Notes: a model not told the origin generated them from the letters alone. Shown: positions 1-7,669, numbered from the stretch's first letter. The stretch is DNA of 10,723 bases from JBDUCV01 sp040003255 (GCA_040003255.1 JBDUCV010000073.1:1-10723); one strand, 5' to 3'. Made by a program: numbers and translations.

Positions 1-80
1 CCGCTGAGATTGGCTGGCACGACCGGCTTCGGCCGGCGCCGAAGGCGGAGATTATCTACCGGATGATTCGTTCCGGGTAG
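1..80 (+). CDS. C-terminal tail of an unidentified protein (partial)
   Basis: An open frame enters from the left edge (codons in phase with position 3) and ends at the TAG at 78-80. It gives about 25 residues finishing in RPAPKAEIIYRMIRSG. Most third codon positions are G or C, as in the neighbouring genes, and the frame stops just before a hairpin and a convergent gene, as a real gene end would. I do not recognise the family from so short a tail and assign no function. It could be a chance open frame, since only 80 bases are visible. Confidence 0.45.
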   Translation, partial: AEIGWHDRLRPAPKAEIIYRMIRSG

Positions 81-85
81 TTCGT

Positions 86-100
86 CGCGGTCCGACCGCG
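86..100. terminator. Small hairpin between convergent gene ends
   Basis: CGCGGT (86-91) and ACCGCG (95-100) form a perfect 6-bp stem with a 3-base loop. It lies in the 28-bp gap between the plus-strand stop at 78-80 and the minus-strand stop at 109-111, so it could end transcription in both directions. There is no T-run on either side, which is common for actinobacterial hairpin terminators but makes the call tentative. Confidence 0.4.
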
Positions 101-108
101 TGATGCAG

Positions 109-1251
109 CTAAACGAGGTTCAGCTCGGTGCGCACCGGCGCCGCCGCGAACCGCTCGACCGACAGGGCCGACACGTCGATGCCCGGATCATGGCGAAGGC
201 ACAGATCGCGGACCACCTCGCCCAGCGCTGGCGCCATCAGAAAGCCGTGGCCAGAGAATCCGGTCGCGTACACCAGGCCGGACAAGTCCGCTCCCACCAG
301 GCCGTCGTGATCGGGCGTCATCTCGTATAGCCCGGCCCAACCCGTTCGCACGCCGACCTCGGCAAGCGCCGGTGCGCGATGCGCGACGGCGGGGGCGAGG
401 CGGTCGAGCCACCCGTCGTCGCGGTCGAGCCGAAAACCCGGTTCTTCCAGGGGGTCGGACATCCCGATCAGTAGCCCGTCACCCTCGCCGTGGAAGTAGA
501 AGCTCGACGAGTAGTCGATGGTCATCGGCAGATCGGCCGGCAGCCCATCGACCCGTTCGGTGACCAGGATCTGCCGGCGCAGCGGGCTGACCGGCAGCTC
601 GACTCCGGCCCACGCACCGATCTGGCGCGACCACGCACCGGCCGCGCAGACCACGCTTCGGGTCGCGATGTTTCCGCCCCGGGTGTGCACCATGCGGATG
701 CCGTCCTCGTCCCGCTCGAAGCCGGTGACCGCACAGTGCGGCCGCAGGGTGGCACCGAGCCGGCGAGCGGCCGTCGCGTAGCCGAGCACGACGGCCTCGG
801 GCGTGCAATGCCCGTCCTGGGGCGAGAACGCAGCGGCGAGCAGCCCGTCGGTATTGATCAACGGCGAGTACCGGCGGGCCTCGTCGACGTCGATCATCCG
901 GCTCGGCACGCCGAGCGCGTTCTGCAGCTCGATGCTTCGCTCGAACGAGCTGACTGCCTCGGCGGAATCCAGCAGGAACAGGTATCCCGTCTGGTGCAGG
1001 TCGATCTCGCCGCCTGGCCGCTGGCTGAAACGCTCGAACGCCTCGAGGCTGCGCAGACCCAGCTCGATGTTGACGCGCTCGGAGAACTGGGCGCGTACGC
1101 CGCCCGCGGATCGGCAGGTCGAGCCGGAGCCCAGCGAGTCGCGCTCGAGGAGCACGACCTGCACGCCCGCTTCGGCGAGGTGGAACGCGACGCTGACGCC
1201 GATCGCACCACCCCCGATAACGACCACGTCTGCCCGCGGCGGGACTGCCAT
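109..1251 (-). CDS. FAD-dependent oxidoreductase, DAO family (SoxB/HcnC-like)
   Basis: A 380-residue flavoprotein of the D-amino-acid oxidase family (PF01266). The dinucleotide-binding fold is at the N-terminus: GGGAIG at residues 13-18 and the ribose-binding acidic residue E36 in LLER. The segment GSTCRSAGGVRAQF (about 43-56) and the C-terminal blocks around GLYEMTPDHDGLVG (308-320) and YATGFSGHGFLMAPALGE (328-345) are typical of sarcosine oxidase beta subunit, HcnC and related amine/imino-acid oxidases. The family oxidises secondary or primary amino acids to imines and passes electrons to O2 or a partner subunit. The substrate here cannot be read from the sequence, and no SoxA/G/D-like partner is visible. 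The ATG at 1249-1251 overlaps the TAA stop of glgM by one base (TAATG), with no clear Shine-Dalgarno, so translation is probably coupled to glgM. It is cytosolic: no signal peptide is seen. Family confidence is high; substrate is unknown. Confidence 0.9.
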   Translation of the reverse strand: MAVPPRADVVVIGGGAIGVSVAFHLAEAGVQVVLLERDSLGSGSTCRSAGGVRAQFSERVNIELGLRSLEAFERFSQRPGGEIDLHQTGYLFLLDSAEAVSSFERSIELQNALGVPSRMIDVDEARRYSPLINTDGLLAAAFSPQDGHCTPEAVVLGYATAARRLGATLRPHCAVTGFERDEDGIRMVHTRGGNIATRSVVCAAGAWSRQIGAWAGVELPVSPLRRQILVTERVDGLPADLPMTIDYSSSFYFHGEGDGLLIGMSDPLEEPGFRLDRDDGWLDRLAPAVAHRAPALAEVGVRTGWAGLYEMTPDHDGLVGADLSGLVYATGFSGHGFLMAPALGEVVRDLCLRHDPGIDVSALSVERFAAAPVRTELNLV

Positions 1252-2408
1252 TAGACCAGCGTGCGGTAGAGGTCGACGGTTTGGGCCGCAATCGCGGCCC
1301 AGCCGAACTCGCGGACCGCCCGCTCCCGTCCGGCCCGTCCCAGCGACGCTGCCCGCTCGGGGCTGCCCGCCACCTCGTTCACCGCCGTCGCAAGGCCCGA
1401 TTCGAACTCGGCAGGATCTAGCCCGTCATATGGAACGAGTAGTCCGGTGACTGCATCGGCCACCACCTCGGGGATACCGCCTACCGCGCTGGCCACGACC
1501 GCCGTCTCGCACGCCATCGCCTCGAGGTTGACGATGCCGAGCGGTTCGTACACCGACGGGCAGACGAACACCGTGGCCTGGCTGAGCAGCTGCACCACCT
1601 CGGGCCGGGGCAGCATGTCGCGGATCCAGATGACCCCCGACCGGCTGCGCTGCAGCGCCGCGACGGTGGACTCGGTCTCGGCGGCGATCTCTGGGGTGTC
1701 CGGTGCACCGGCACACAGCACGAGCTGGATTTCGGGGTCGAAGGAATTGGCCGCCGCGAGCAAGTGGGCCAACCCCTTCTGCCGGGTGATCCGGCCGACG
1801 AAGATCACCGACGGACGGCTGCGATCGATGCCGTAGCGGTCGACGACGTCGGTGCCGCGGTCGGGGCGGTACAGCGCGGTGTCGATGCCGTTGTGGATCA
1901 CGTGCACCCGCTCGGGGTCGACTGACGGGTAAGCCTCGAGGATGTCGGCATGCATGCCGTGGCTGACCGCCACGATCGCATCCGCGGACTCGTAGGCCTG
2001 CCGCTCGGCCCACGATGAGATGCGATATCCGCCGCCGAGCTGCTCGGCCTTCCACGGCCGGGCCGGTTCCAGCGAGTGGGCGCTCAGCACGTGCGGCACG
2101 CCGAACAGCTGACTGCCCAGCACGCCAGCCAGGTTGGCGTACCAGGTGTGCGAATGCAGGACATCGGCGCCGTCCACCGCCGCAGCCATTTCCAGGTCGA
2201 CGCCCAACGTCTGCAGGGCGGCATTCGCGTCAGCCAAACCGGGTGGCGTGCGGTAGGACTGCACGCCGTCTTCGGCGCGTTCCTCGCCGAAGCAATGCAC
2301 GTCGACGTCGATCAGTGAACGCAGCTCGCGGACCAGGAACTCGACGTGCACCCCGGCGCCGCCATATACCTCTGGGGGGTACTCGCGGGTGAGGACGGCA
2401 ACGCGCAT
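1251..2408 (-). CDS. glgM: GT4 alpha-glucan / maltose-1-phosphate synthase (GlgM, Corynebacterium-type GlgA)
   Basis: A 385-residue GT-B glycosyltransferase of the actinobacterial glgA group (TIGR02149), closely resembling mycobacterial Rv1212c. That enzyme joins ADP-glucose to glucose-1-phosphate to give maltose-1-phosphate for the GlgE route, and can also extend alpha-glucan. Visible motifs: MRVAVLTREYPPEVYGGAGVH at the N-terminus with the glycine-rich nucleotide-sugar loop at 15-21, SAHSLEP (109-115), GRITRQKG (205-212), and the EX7E pair E288/E296 in the YEPLGIVNLEAMA block (287-299). The length matches the mycobacterial enzyme. The frame stays open to 2582, but similarity begins at MRVAVLTREY, so the start is the ATG at 2406-2408; an AAGG lies 8 bases upstream. 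It is divergent from glgC across 64 bp and overlaps the downstream FAD oxidoreductase by one base. Older annotation would call it glgA; whether glucan or maltose-1-phosphate is the main product cannot be read here. Confidence 0.92.
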   Translation of the reverse strand: MRVAVLTREYPPEVYGGAGVHVEFLVRELRSLIDVDVHCFGEERAEDGVQSYRTPPGLADANAALQTLGVDLEMAAAVDGADVLHSHTWYANLAGVLGSQLFGVPHVLSAHSLEPARPWKAEQLGGGYRISSWAERQAYESADAIVAVSHGMHADILEAYPSVDPERVHVIHNGIDTALYRPDRGTDVVDRYGIDRSRPSVIFVGRITRQKGLAHLLAAANSFDPEIQLVLCAGAPDTPEIAAETESTVAALQRSRSGVIWIRDMLPRPEVVQLLSQATVFVCPSVYEPLGIVNLEAMACETAVVASAVGGIPEVVADAVTGLLVPYDGLDPAEFESGLATAVNEVAGSPERAASLGRAGRERAVREFGWAAIAAQTVDLYRTLV

Positions 2409-2415
2409 GGCTCGG

Positions 2416-2443
2416 ACCTTACTGCCGCCGATTGGGGCTTCAA
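2416..2443 (-). promoter_or_regulatory. Predicted glgM promoter (TTGAAG-N16-TAAGGT), near-leaderless
   Basis: On the minus strand TTGAAG (2443-2438) and TAAGGT (2421-2416) are separated by 16 bases, a fair housekeeping-sigma match (TTGA of the -35; TAnnnT of the -10). Seven bases separate the -10 from the ATG at 2408, so transcription would start at or within a base or two of the start codon and the mRNA would be leaderless. The AAGG inside the -10 could alternatively be a Shine-Dalgarno served by a promoter further upstream. Confidence 0.45.
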
Positions 2444-2456
2444 CCGGGTCCTGAAG
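2438..2456. promoter_or_regulatory. Candidate operator: inverted repeat CTTCA-N9-TGAAG
   Basis: CTTCA (2438-2442) and TGAAG (2452-2456) form a 5+5 inverted repeat with a 9-base spacer in the glgM/glgC intergenic region. The left arm lies on the overlapping -35 elements predicted for both divergent genes. It could be an operator for a dimeric regulator, but a 5-bp arm is short enough to occur by chance. Confidence 0.25.
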
Positions 2457-2466
2457 TGGATAGGGT
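2439..2466 (+). promoter_or_regulatory. Predicted glgC-operon promoter (TTCAAC-N16-TAGGGT), leaderless
   Basis: TAGGGT (2461-2466) is a TAnnnT -10 element six bases before the glgC ATG, so the first transcribed base would be the A of the start codon at 2473. A weak -35, TTCAAC, lies at 2439-2444 with a 16-base spacer. The -10 and its distance to the ATG are the stronger part. An AGGG at 2462-2465 could instead act as a Shine-Dalgarno with a 7-base spacing, in which case the real promoter is elsewhere. Confidence 0.4.
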
Positions 2467-2472
2467 GACGAG

Positions 2473-3693
2473 ATGGCTAGGGAACCGCGGGTCCTGGGCA
2501 TGATTCTCGCCGGTGGCGAGGGCAAGCGGCTCTGGCCGCTGACCGCGGACCGGGCCAAACCCGCGGTGCCGTTCGGCGGCAACTACCGGCTGATCGACTT
2601 CGTGCTGTCGAATCTGGTGAACGCCGGCTACCTGCGGATCTGCGTCTTGACCCAGTACAAGTCGCACTCGCTCGACCGGCACATCACCCAGACCTGGCGG
2701 ATGTCGAGCATCCTCGGCAACTACGTCACTCCGGTACCCGCCCAGCAGCGGCTGGGCCCGCGTTGGTACACCGGCAGCGCTGACGCGATCCTGCAGTCGT
2801 TCAACCTGATCTACGACGACAAGCCCGACATCATCGTGGTGTTCGGCGCGGACCACGTCTACCGGATGGATCCGCGCCAGATGGTGCAGCAGCACACCGA
2901 CACCGGCGCCGCTGTGACCGTCGCGGGGATCCGGGTGCCACGCACCGAGGCGACCGCCTTCGGCGTCATCGACGCGGGCGCCGACAAGCGGGTGGCGCAA
3001 TTCCTCGAGAAGCCGGCCGACCCCCCGGGCCTGCCCGACAGCCCGGATGAAGCCTATGCATCCATGGGCAACTACGTGTTCAGCACCGACGCGCTGATCG
3101 ACGTGCTGCGAGCCGACGCCGAGGACGAAGGCTCGGTGCACGACATGGGCGGCAGTATCATGCCGATGATGGTCAAGGACGGCACGGCGTTCGTGTACGA
3201 CTTCAACGACAACGAAGTGCCGGGCGCCGAGGAACGCGATCGCGGCTACTGGCGTGACGTCGGCACCATGGACGCCTACTACGACGCACACATGGATCTG
3301 GTCACAGTGCACCCGATTTTCAACCTCTACAACCAGAGCTGGCCGATTTTCACCCACCAAGCGCAGCTACCTCCTGCGAAGTTCGTCGAGGGAGGTCTCG
3401 CGCAGGAATCGATCGTCGGCGCCGGCACGATCATCTCCGGCGCCACCGTGCGGCACTCGGTGTTGTCGCCCAATGTGCGACTGATGGCCGGTTCCTACGT
3501 CGAGGGCTCGGTGCTTATGGACAACGTGCGGATCGGGCGCGGCGCAGTCGTACGCCGCGCGATCCTCGACAAGGACGTGGTAGTGCCCGACGGCGCCAAC
3601 CTCGGCGTCGATCTCGATGCGGATCGCAAGCGCTACCACGTGTCGGACTCGGGCATCGTCGTGCTGGGCAAGAGCCAGCTGGCGATGCCGTAG
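2473..3693 (+). CDS. glgC: Glucose-1-phosphate adenylyltransferase (ADP-glucose pyrophosphorylase)
   Basis: A 406-residue enzyme converting glucose-1-phosphate and ATP to ADP-glucose and pyrophosphate, the committed step of bacterial glycogen synthesis in the cytosol. Nucleotidyltransferase domain first: the GGEGKRLWPLT signature (14-24) continuing to ADRAKP, WYTGSADAI (98-106), GADHVYRMD (125-133) with the metal-binding aspartate, FLEKP (177-181) in the sugar-phosphate site, and YWRDVGTMDAYYDAHMDL (259-276). A left-handed beta-helix with isoleucine/valine-rich hexapeptide repeats follows from about 304 (SIVGAGTIISGATV, SVLMDNVRIGRGAVV), the usual allosteric/tetramer domain. Length and order fit the actinobacterial family. 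It is the first gene of a tight plus-strand run; its TAG overlaps the GTG of the next gene by one base. It is divergent from glgM, which uses its product. Confidence 0.96.
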   Translation: MAREPRVLGMILAGGEGKRLWPLTADRAKPAVPFGGNYRLIDFVLSNLVNAGYLRICVLTQYKSHSLDRHITQTWRMSSILGNYVTPVPAQQRLGPRWYTGSADAILQSFNLIYDDKPDIIVVFGADHVYRMDPRQMVQQHTDTGAAVTVAGIRVPRTEATAFGVIDAGADKRVAQFLEKPADPPGLPDSPDEAYASMGNYVFSTDALIDVLRADAEDEGSVHDMGGSIMPMMVKDGTAFVYDFNDNEVPGAEERDRGYWRDVGTMDAYYDAHMDLVTVHPIFNLYNQSWPIFTHQAQLPPAKFVEGGLAQESIVGAGTIISGATVRHSVLSPNVRLMAGSYVEGSVLMDNVRIGRGAVVRRAILDKDVVVPDGANLGVDLDADRKRYHVSDSGIVVLGKSQLAMP

Positions 3694-4880
3694 TGGCCGT
3701 CGGCTGGGACGACGACTTGGTCGTCGCGTCCTGGCCCGGGCTGGCGCCACTCGCGGACGACCCGATTGTCGATGCCTGCGTCGTAGGACTCGGTGCATCC
3801 GGCTTGACCGCCGTCGAGGCGCTGGCCGAACGGGGGCTGTCGGTCGTCGGAGTGGACGCTGGTCGCGTGGCGTCGGGGGCCGCAGGCCGAAACGGCGGGT
3901 TCTTGCTCGGCGGCGGAGCGGTCGGCCTACATCACGCGATCGAGGCATGGGGCGTCGAGGCGGCGGTCGGCTTGTACCGGGAAACCTTGCGTGAGCTGGA
4001 TCGGCAGGAGGCGATGCTCGGCCCGTCGATCGTGCGGCGCACGGGCTCGATCCGCCTCGCCGGCCTGCCTGGTGCGCCGACGGACGGCAGCGAAGCTGCC
4101 GACCGCGAGGCCGAGCTGGCCGACCGGCAAGACGAGCTCGCCGACTGCGCCCGGCACGCCGCAGCGCTGCACGATGCTGGCATCGCGATGAAGGATTACG
4201 ACGGGGAACTCGGGCAGGGACTGTTCTTGCCCGACGACGCGGCGGTGAATCCGGCCCGCCGTGCCCTGGCGTTAGCGGCGCTGCTGTGCGGTCGGGCGGC
4301 CTTGCACGAGCAGACGAGCGTCACGGCGGTCGGCGCCGGCCGGGTGGTCACCGCTCGTGGCACCGTCCATGCCGGCCGGGTGATCGTTGCGGTCGATGGC
4401 CGGCTCGACACCGTCCTGCCGGCACTTGCTGGGCGGGTGCGAACGGCCCGGCTGCAAATGCTTGCGACCGCGCCAGTTCCGCGACGGGTGCCGTGCCCGG
4501 TCTACTGCAGGTGGGGTTATGACTACGCGCAGCAGGACGGCGCTGGACGGCTGTTCGTGGGCGGCGGCCGGGATCGATTCGCCGACGCGGAGTGGACGTC
4601 CGACGTTGAGCCGACGCGGCAGGTGCAGGAGTGGATAGCGCAGCTGGCGAACCGGCTGGCGGGCCGTCAGGTGGACGTGACGCATCGGTGGGGCGCATCG
4701 GTGGGGTTCACCGCGGACGGCCGGCCGCTATGCGCAGAGGTCGAGGACGGCGTGGTCGCCGTCGGCGGCTACAACGGCACCGGCAACTTGGTCGGCCCGA
4801 TCGCCGCTCGGGCCGCGGTGGCGCTGGCCCTTGATGGGACGCCCCCGCCGTCCTACCTGGCAGGGACAATGGCGCGGTGA
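3693..4880 (+). CDS. FAD-dependent oxidoreductase, DAO family (PuuB/DadA-like), substrate unknown
   Basis: A 395-residue flavoprotein of the DAO superfamily. GLGASG at residues 32-37 is the dinucleotide-binding loop and D55 (GVDAG) the ribose-binding acid. GRNGGF (65-70) matches the conserved block after the fold in PuuB-type amine oxidases, and the C-terminal HRWGASVGFTADGRPL (331-346) and GGYNGTGNLVGPIAARAA (358-375) cap the FAD. A charged stretch rich in Asp/Glu/Arg (about 134-155, repeated ELADRQ/ELADC) is probably helical. The family oxidises amines or amino acids; the substrate cannot be read. The GTG at 3693 overlaps the glgC stop by one base and there is no strong ribosome site, so it is likely translationally coupled to glgC. 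Its TGA overlaps the next GTG (GTGA). It resembles the other FAD oxidoreductase at 109-1251 only at family level, so the two are not a recent duplication. Confidence 0.85.
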   Translation: MAVGWDDDLVVASWPGLAPLADDPIVDACVVGLGASGLTAVEALAERGLSVVGVDAGRVASGAAGRNGGFLLGGGAVGLHHAIEAWGVEAAVGLYRETLRELDRQEAMLGPSIVRRTGSIRLAGLPGAPTDGSEAADREAELADRQDELADCARHAAALHDAGIAMKDYDGELGQGLFLPDDAAVNPARRALALAALLCGRAALHEQTSVTAVGAGRVVTARGTVHAGRVIVAVDGRLDTVLPALAGRVRTARLQMLATAPVPRRVPCPVYCRWGYDYAQQDGAGRLFVGGGRDRFADAEWTSDVEPTRQVQEWIAQLANRLAGRQVDVTHRWGASVGFTADGRPLCAEVEDGVVAVGGYNGTGNLVGPIAARAAVALALDGTPPPSYLAGTMAR

Positions 4881-7669
4881 CTTCAACCGTGCCGCTGGCC
4901 GCGCTCGGCGGCGCGCTGCGCCGGGCGGGCGTCACCGAGATCGACACCGGGACCCGCCGCCGGGCGGAATACTCGTCGGACGCGTCGAACTACCGGGTAG
5001 TGCCGCAGGCTGTCGTATTTCCTCGCCACGTCGACGAGGTCGCCGCGTCGGTCGCGGTCTGCCGGGAGCTCGGCGTCCCGGTCACGCCACGCGGGGCCGG
5101 CACAAGCATCGCCGGCAACGCCGTCGGCACCGGTGTCGTCCTCGACTTCTCCCGTCACCTGAATCGGGTGCTCTCGGTCGATCCACAGACGCGTACCGCC
5201 GTCGCCGAGCCGGGCGCTGTCCTCGACACGATCACCGCGGCGGGGGCGCCGCACGGGCTGCGCTTCGGCCCCGACCCGTCCACCCACTCGAGGGCCACCA
5301 TCGGCGGATCGATCGGCAACAACGCCTGCGGATCGCGCGCGCTCGCCTACGGCCGCACATCTGACAGCGTCGTCGCGCTCGACGCGATCCTCGGCACCGG
5401 CGAACCAGTCGGCGCCTCCGTCGACGGGCTCGACGATCTCGTCCGCCGGCGGCTCGGGGTGATCCGCACCGAGTTCGGCCGCTTTCCCCGGCAGGTGTCC
5501 GGCTACTCGCTCGAGCACCTGCTGCCCGAGAACGGCCCCGACCTCGCACGGTTCCTCGTCGGCACCGAGGGAACCCTTGCGATTGTCACGCGGGCGACGG
5601 TGCGGCTGGTCGAGGCGCCCCGCGCCACGGCGCTGTGCGTGCTCGGCTACCCGGACATGGCTGCGGCCGCCGATGTCGTCCCGGCGTTGCTGCCGCATCG
5701 TCCGGTTGCCATCGAGGGCATCGACGCCCGGCTCGTGGACGTGGTGCGTAGCTGGCGTGGCGCTGGCGCGGTGCCGGATCTGCCGCGCGGCGACGGTTGG
5801 CTGTTCGTCGAGACCGCAGGTGAGACGCAGGAGCAAGCCACAGCTGCCGCGCACAAGTTGATCGTCGACGCCGGCTGCCTCGACTCGGCCGTCGTCACCG
5901 GTGCGGCAGCGCGGTCGCTGTGGCGTATCCGCGAGGACGGCGCCGGCCTCGGGGGGCGCACGCCGGGGGGAGCGCCGGCCTGGCCGGGTTGGGAGGACGC
6001 CGCCGTCCCGCCGGAGCGCCTCGGCGAATACCTGCGTGAATTCACCGCGCTGATGCACGAACACCGGCTGGACGCCTTGGTATACGGCCACTTCGGCGAC
6101 GGCTGCGTACACGCGCGTATCGATTTCCCGCTTGCCACCCGGCCGGGCGCGTTGCGGGCATTCACCACCGCCGCGGCGGCGTTGGTCGGGCGGCACGGTG
6201 GCTCGATGTCGGGTGAACACGGTGACGGACGCGCCCGCGGCGAACTGCTGCCGTTCATGTATTCGGCCGAGGCGATCGAGACATTCGGTGCGATCAAGCA
6301 GCTGTTCGACCCCGACGACGTGCTCAATCCTGGGGTTATCGTCAGGCCGAAGCCGCTCGACACGGACCTGCGGATCCCCGCTTCGAAGCCGTTGCGGCGC
6401 AAGCTCGCGTTCGCCTACGCCCACGACGGCGGTGACCTGTCCGCCGCCGTGCACCGATGCACCGGCGTCGGCAAGTGTCGGGCCGATACCACCGCGACGG
6501 GCGGCGTGATGTGCCCGTCCTACCTCGCCACTCGTGACGAGAAGGACTCGACCCGTGGCCGGGCCCGGGTGCTGCAAGAGCTCGCGAACGGCGCACTGGT
6601 GAACGGCTGGCGGGCCCCCGAAGTCGCCGAGGCGCTCGACCTGTGCCTTTCGTGCAAGGGCTGTGCCAGCGATTGCCCGACCGGTATCGACATGGCCAGC
6701 TACAAGGCCGAGGCGATGTATCAGCGTTACCGCCGACGGCTGCGTCCGGGGTCGCACTATGCGTTGGGCTGGCTGCCACGGTGGGCCCGGCTGGCTTCTC
6801 GCGCGCCCCGCCTCGTCAATGCGACGTTGCGGATGAAATCCCTTGCCGCGATGGCCAAACGGCTCGGCGGGGTCGACCAACGGCGGCGATTGCCGCGCTT
6901 CGCCGAGCAGACGTTCCGGGCCTGGTTCGCCGACCACCCGGTCGCGACCGGTGATCCGGTGCTGCTGTGGGTCGACACCTTCACCAATCACTTCACCCCG
7001 TCCGTCGGGCAGGCCGCCGTCCAGGTGCTCGAGGCGGCGGGCTATTCAGTGCGTGTCCCCGACCGTGCGGTCTGCTGCGGGCTCACCTGGATCTCCACCG
7101 GACAACTTGACGGCGCCCGTCGGCAACTGCGCCGCACCCTCGACGCGTTGGCGCCGGCGATCGCTGCGGGCACCCCGATCGTCGGGCTCGAACCGTCCTG
7201 CACGGCGGTGTTGCGTGCTGACCTGACCGAACTGGTCGCCGACGACCGACGCGCGGCCCAGGTGTCGACCCTGACCATGACCCTCGCCGAGTTGCTGCGG
7301 GCGACCGAGGGTTGGACGCCCCCGCGCCTCGAGGGTGTCCGTGGCGTCGCGCAGCCACACTGCCACCAGCACGCGGTGCTCGGGTGGGAGGCTGACGCGG
7401 CGCTGCTCGCCGGGTCCGGCGCCGTTGTGACGGCCGTTGGCGGCTGCTGCGGACTGGCCGGCAACTTCGGGGTCGAGCGCGGTCACTATGACGTGTCGGT
7501 GGCGGTGGCCGAGACCGCCCTGCTGCCGGCAGTGCGCCGAGCTTCGCCCACCGATGTCGTGCTGGCGGACGGGTTCTCCTGCCGCACCCAACTCGAGCAG
7601 CTCGCCGACCGGCAGAGCGTCCACCTGGCCGAACTGCTTGCCAGCCGGCTGCACGAGGAGCACCCATGA
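4877..7669 (+). CDS. FAD and Fe-S D-2-hydroxyacid dehydrogenase (D-lactate / D-2-hydroxyglutarate type, YdiJ-like GlcD-GlcF fusion)
   Basis: A 930-residue protein fusing a GlcD-like flavin part with a GlcF-like Fe-S part, like YdiJ. PCMH FAD-binding domain: PRGAGTSIAGNAVG (71-84), FGPDPSTHSRATIGGSIGNN (130-149) and the ACGSRALAYGRTSD block. FAD-oxidase C-terminal domain: YGHFGDGCVH (403-412), MSGEHGDG (444-451) and the terminal FDPDDVLNPG (477-486). Fe-S part: C528, C534, C546 (CTGVGKC ... MCPSY), then C590/C593/C596/C600 (CLSCKGCASDCP). Two CCG cysteine-rich domains: CCG at 733-735 and 857-859, with C775 and C829. Such enzymes oxidise D-lactate or D-2-hydroxyglutarate to the 2-oxoacid and pass electrons through Fe-S to quinone or another carrier. 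GTG start at 4877 in a GTGA overlap with the upstream gene, AGGGA 10 bases upstream. No membrane segment is visible. The exact substrate is inferred, not seen. Confidence 0.9.
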   Translation: MTSTVPLAALGGALRRAGVTEIDTGTRRRAEYSSDASNYRVVPQAVVFPRHVDEVAASVAVCRELGVPVTPRGAGTSIAGNAVGTGVVLDFSRHLNRVLSVDPQTRTAVAEPGAVLDTITAAGAPHGLRFGPDPSTHSRATIGGSIGNNACGSRALAYGRTSDSVVALDAILGTGEPVGASVDGLDDLVRRRLGVIRTEFGRFPRQVSGYSLEHLLPENGPDLARFLVGTEGTLAIVTRATVRLVEAPRATALCVLGYPDMAAAADVVPALLPHRPVAIEGIDARLVDVVRSWRGAGAVPDLPRGDGWLFVETAGETQEQATAAAHKLIVDAGCLDSAVVTGAAARSLWRIREDGAGLGGRTPGGAPAWPGWEDAAVPPERLGEYLREFTALMHEHRLDALVYGHFGDGCVHARIDFPLATRPGALRAFTTAAAALVGRHGGSMSGEHGDGRARGELLPFMYSAEAIETFGAIKQLFDPDDVLNPGVIVRPKPLDTDLRIPASKPLRRKLAFAYAHDGGDLSAAVHRCTGVGKCRADTTATGGVMCPSYLATRDEKDSTRGRARVLQELANGALVNGWRAPEVAEALDLCLSCKGCASDCPTGIDMASYKAEAMYQRYRRRLRPGSHYALGWLPRWARLASRAPRLVNATLRMKSLAAMAKRLGGVDQRRRLPRFAEQTFRAWFADHPVATGDPVLLWVDTFTNHFTPSVGQAAVQVLEAAGYSVRVPDRAVCCGLTWISTGQLDGARRQLRRTLDALAPAIAAGTPIVGLEPSCTAVLRADLTELVADDRRAAQVSTLTMTLAELLRATEGWTPPRLEGVRGVAQPHCHQHAVLGWEADAALLAGSGAVVTAVGGCCGLAGNFGVERGHYDVSVAVAETALLPAVRRASPTDVVLADGFSCRTQLEQLADRQSVHLAELLASRLHEEHP
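7655..7660 (+). promoter_or_regulatory. Shine-Dalgarno site of dapC
   Basis: GAGGAG lies inside the end of the upstream dehydrogenase gene, 5 bases before the ATG at 7666. It supports this start in the ATGA overlap and means dapC can recruit ribosomes itself as well as by coupling. Confidence 0.7.

Noticed and set aside
1251..2408. Classical GT5 glycogen synthase (E. coli GlgA type)
   Set aside because: The KXGGL N-terminal motif and GT5 length (about 477 residues) are absent; the EX7E GT4 motif and 385-residue length match the actinobacterial GlgM group.
2409..2582. Upstream extension of the glgM frame by 58 residues
   Set aside because: It runs into the glgC gene, is low in conserved features, and homology begins exactly at MRVAVLTREY (2408).
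2440..3360. A 306-codon open frame antisense to glgC
   Set aside because: Composition is His/Val-rich with no recognisable motif, and it lies fully over conserved glgC.
4883..6991. A 702-codon open frame antisense to the FAD/Fe-S dehydrogenase
   Set aside because: Long antisense frames are expected in very GC-rich genes; the translation shows no domain and the sense strand encodes a complete recognised enzyme.
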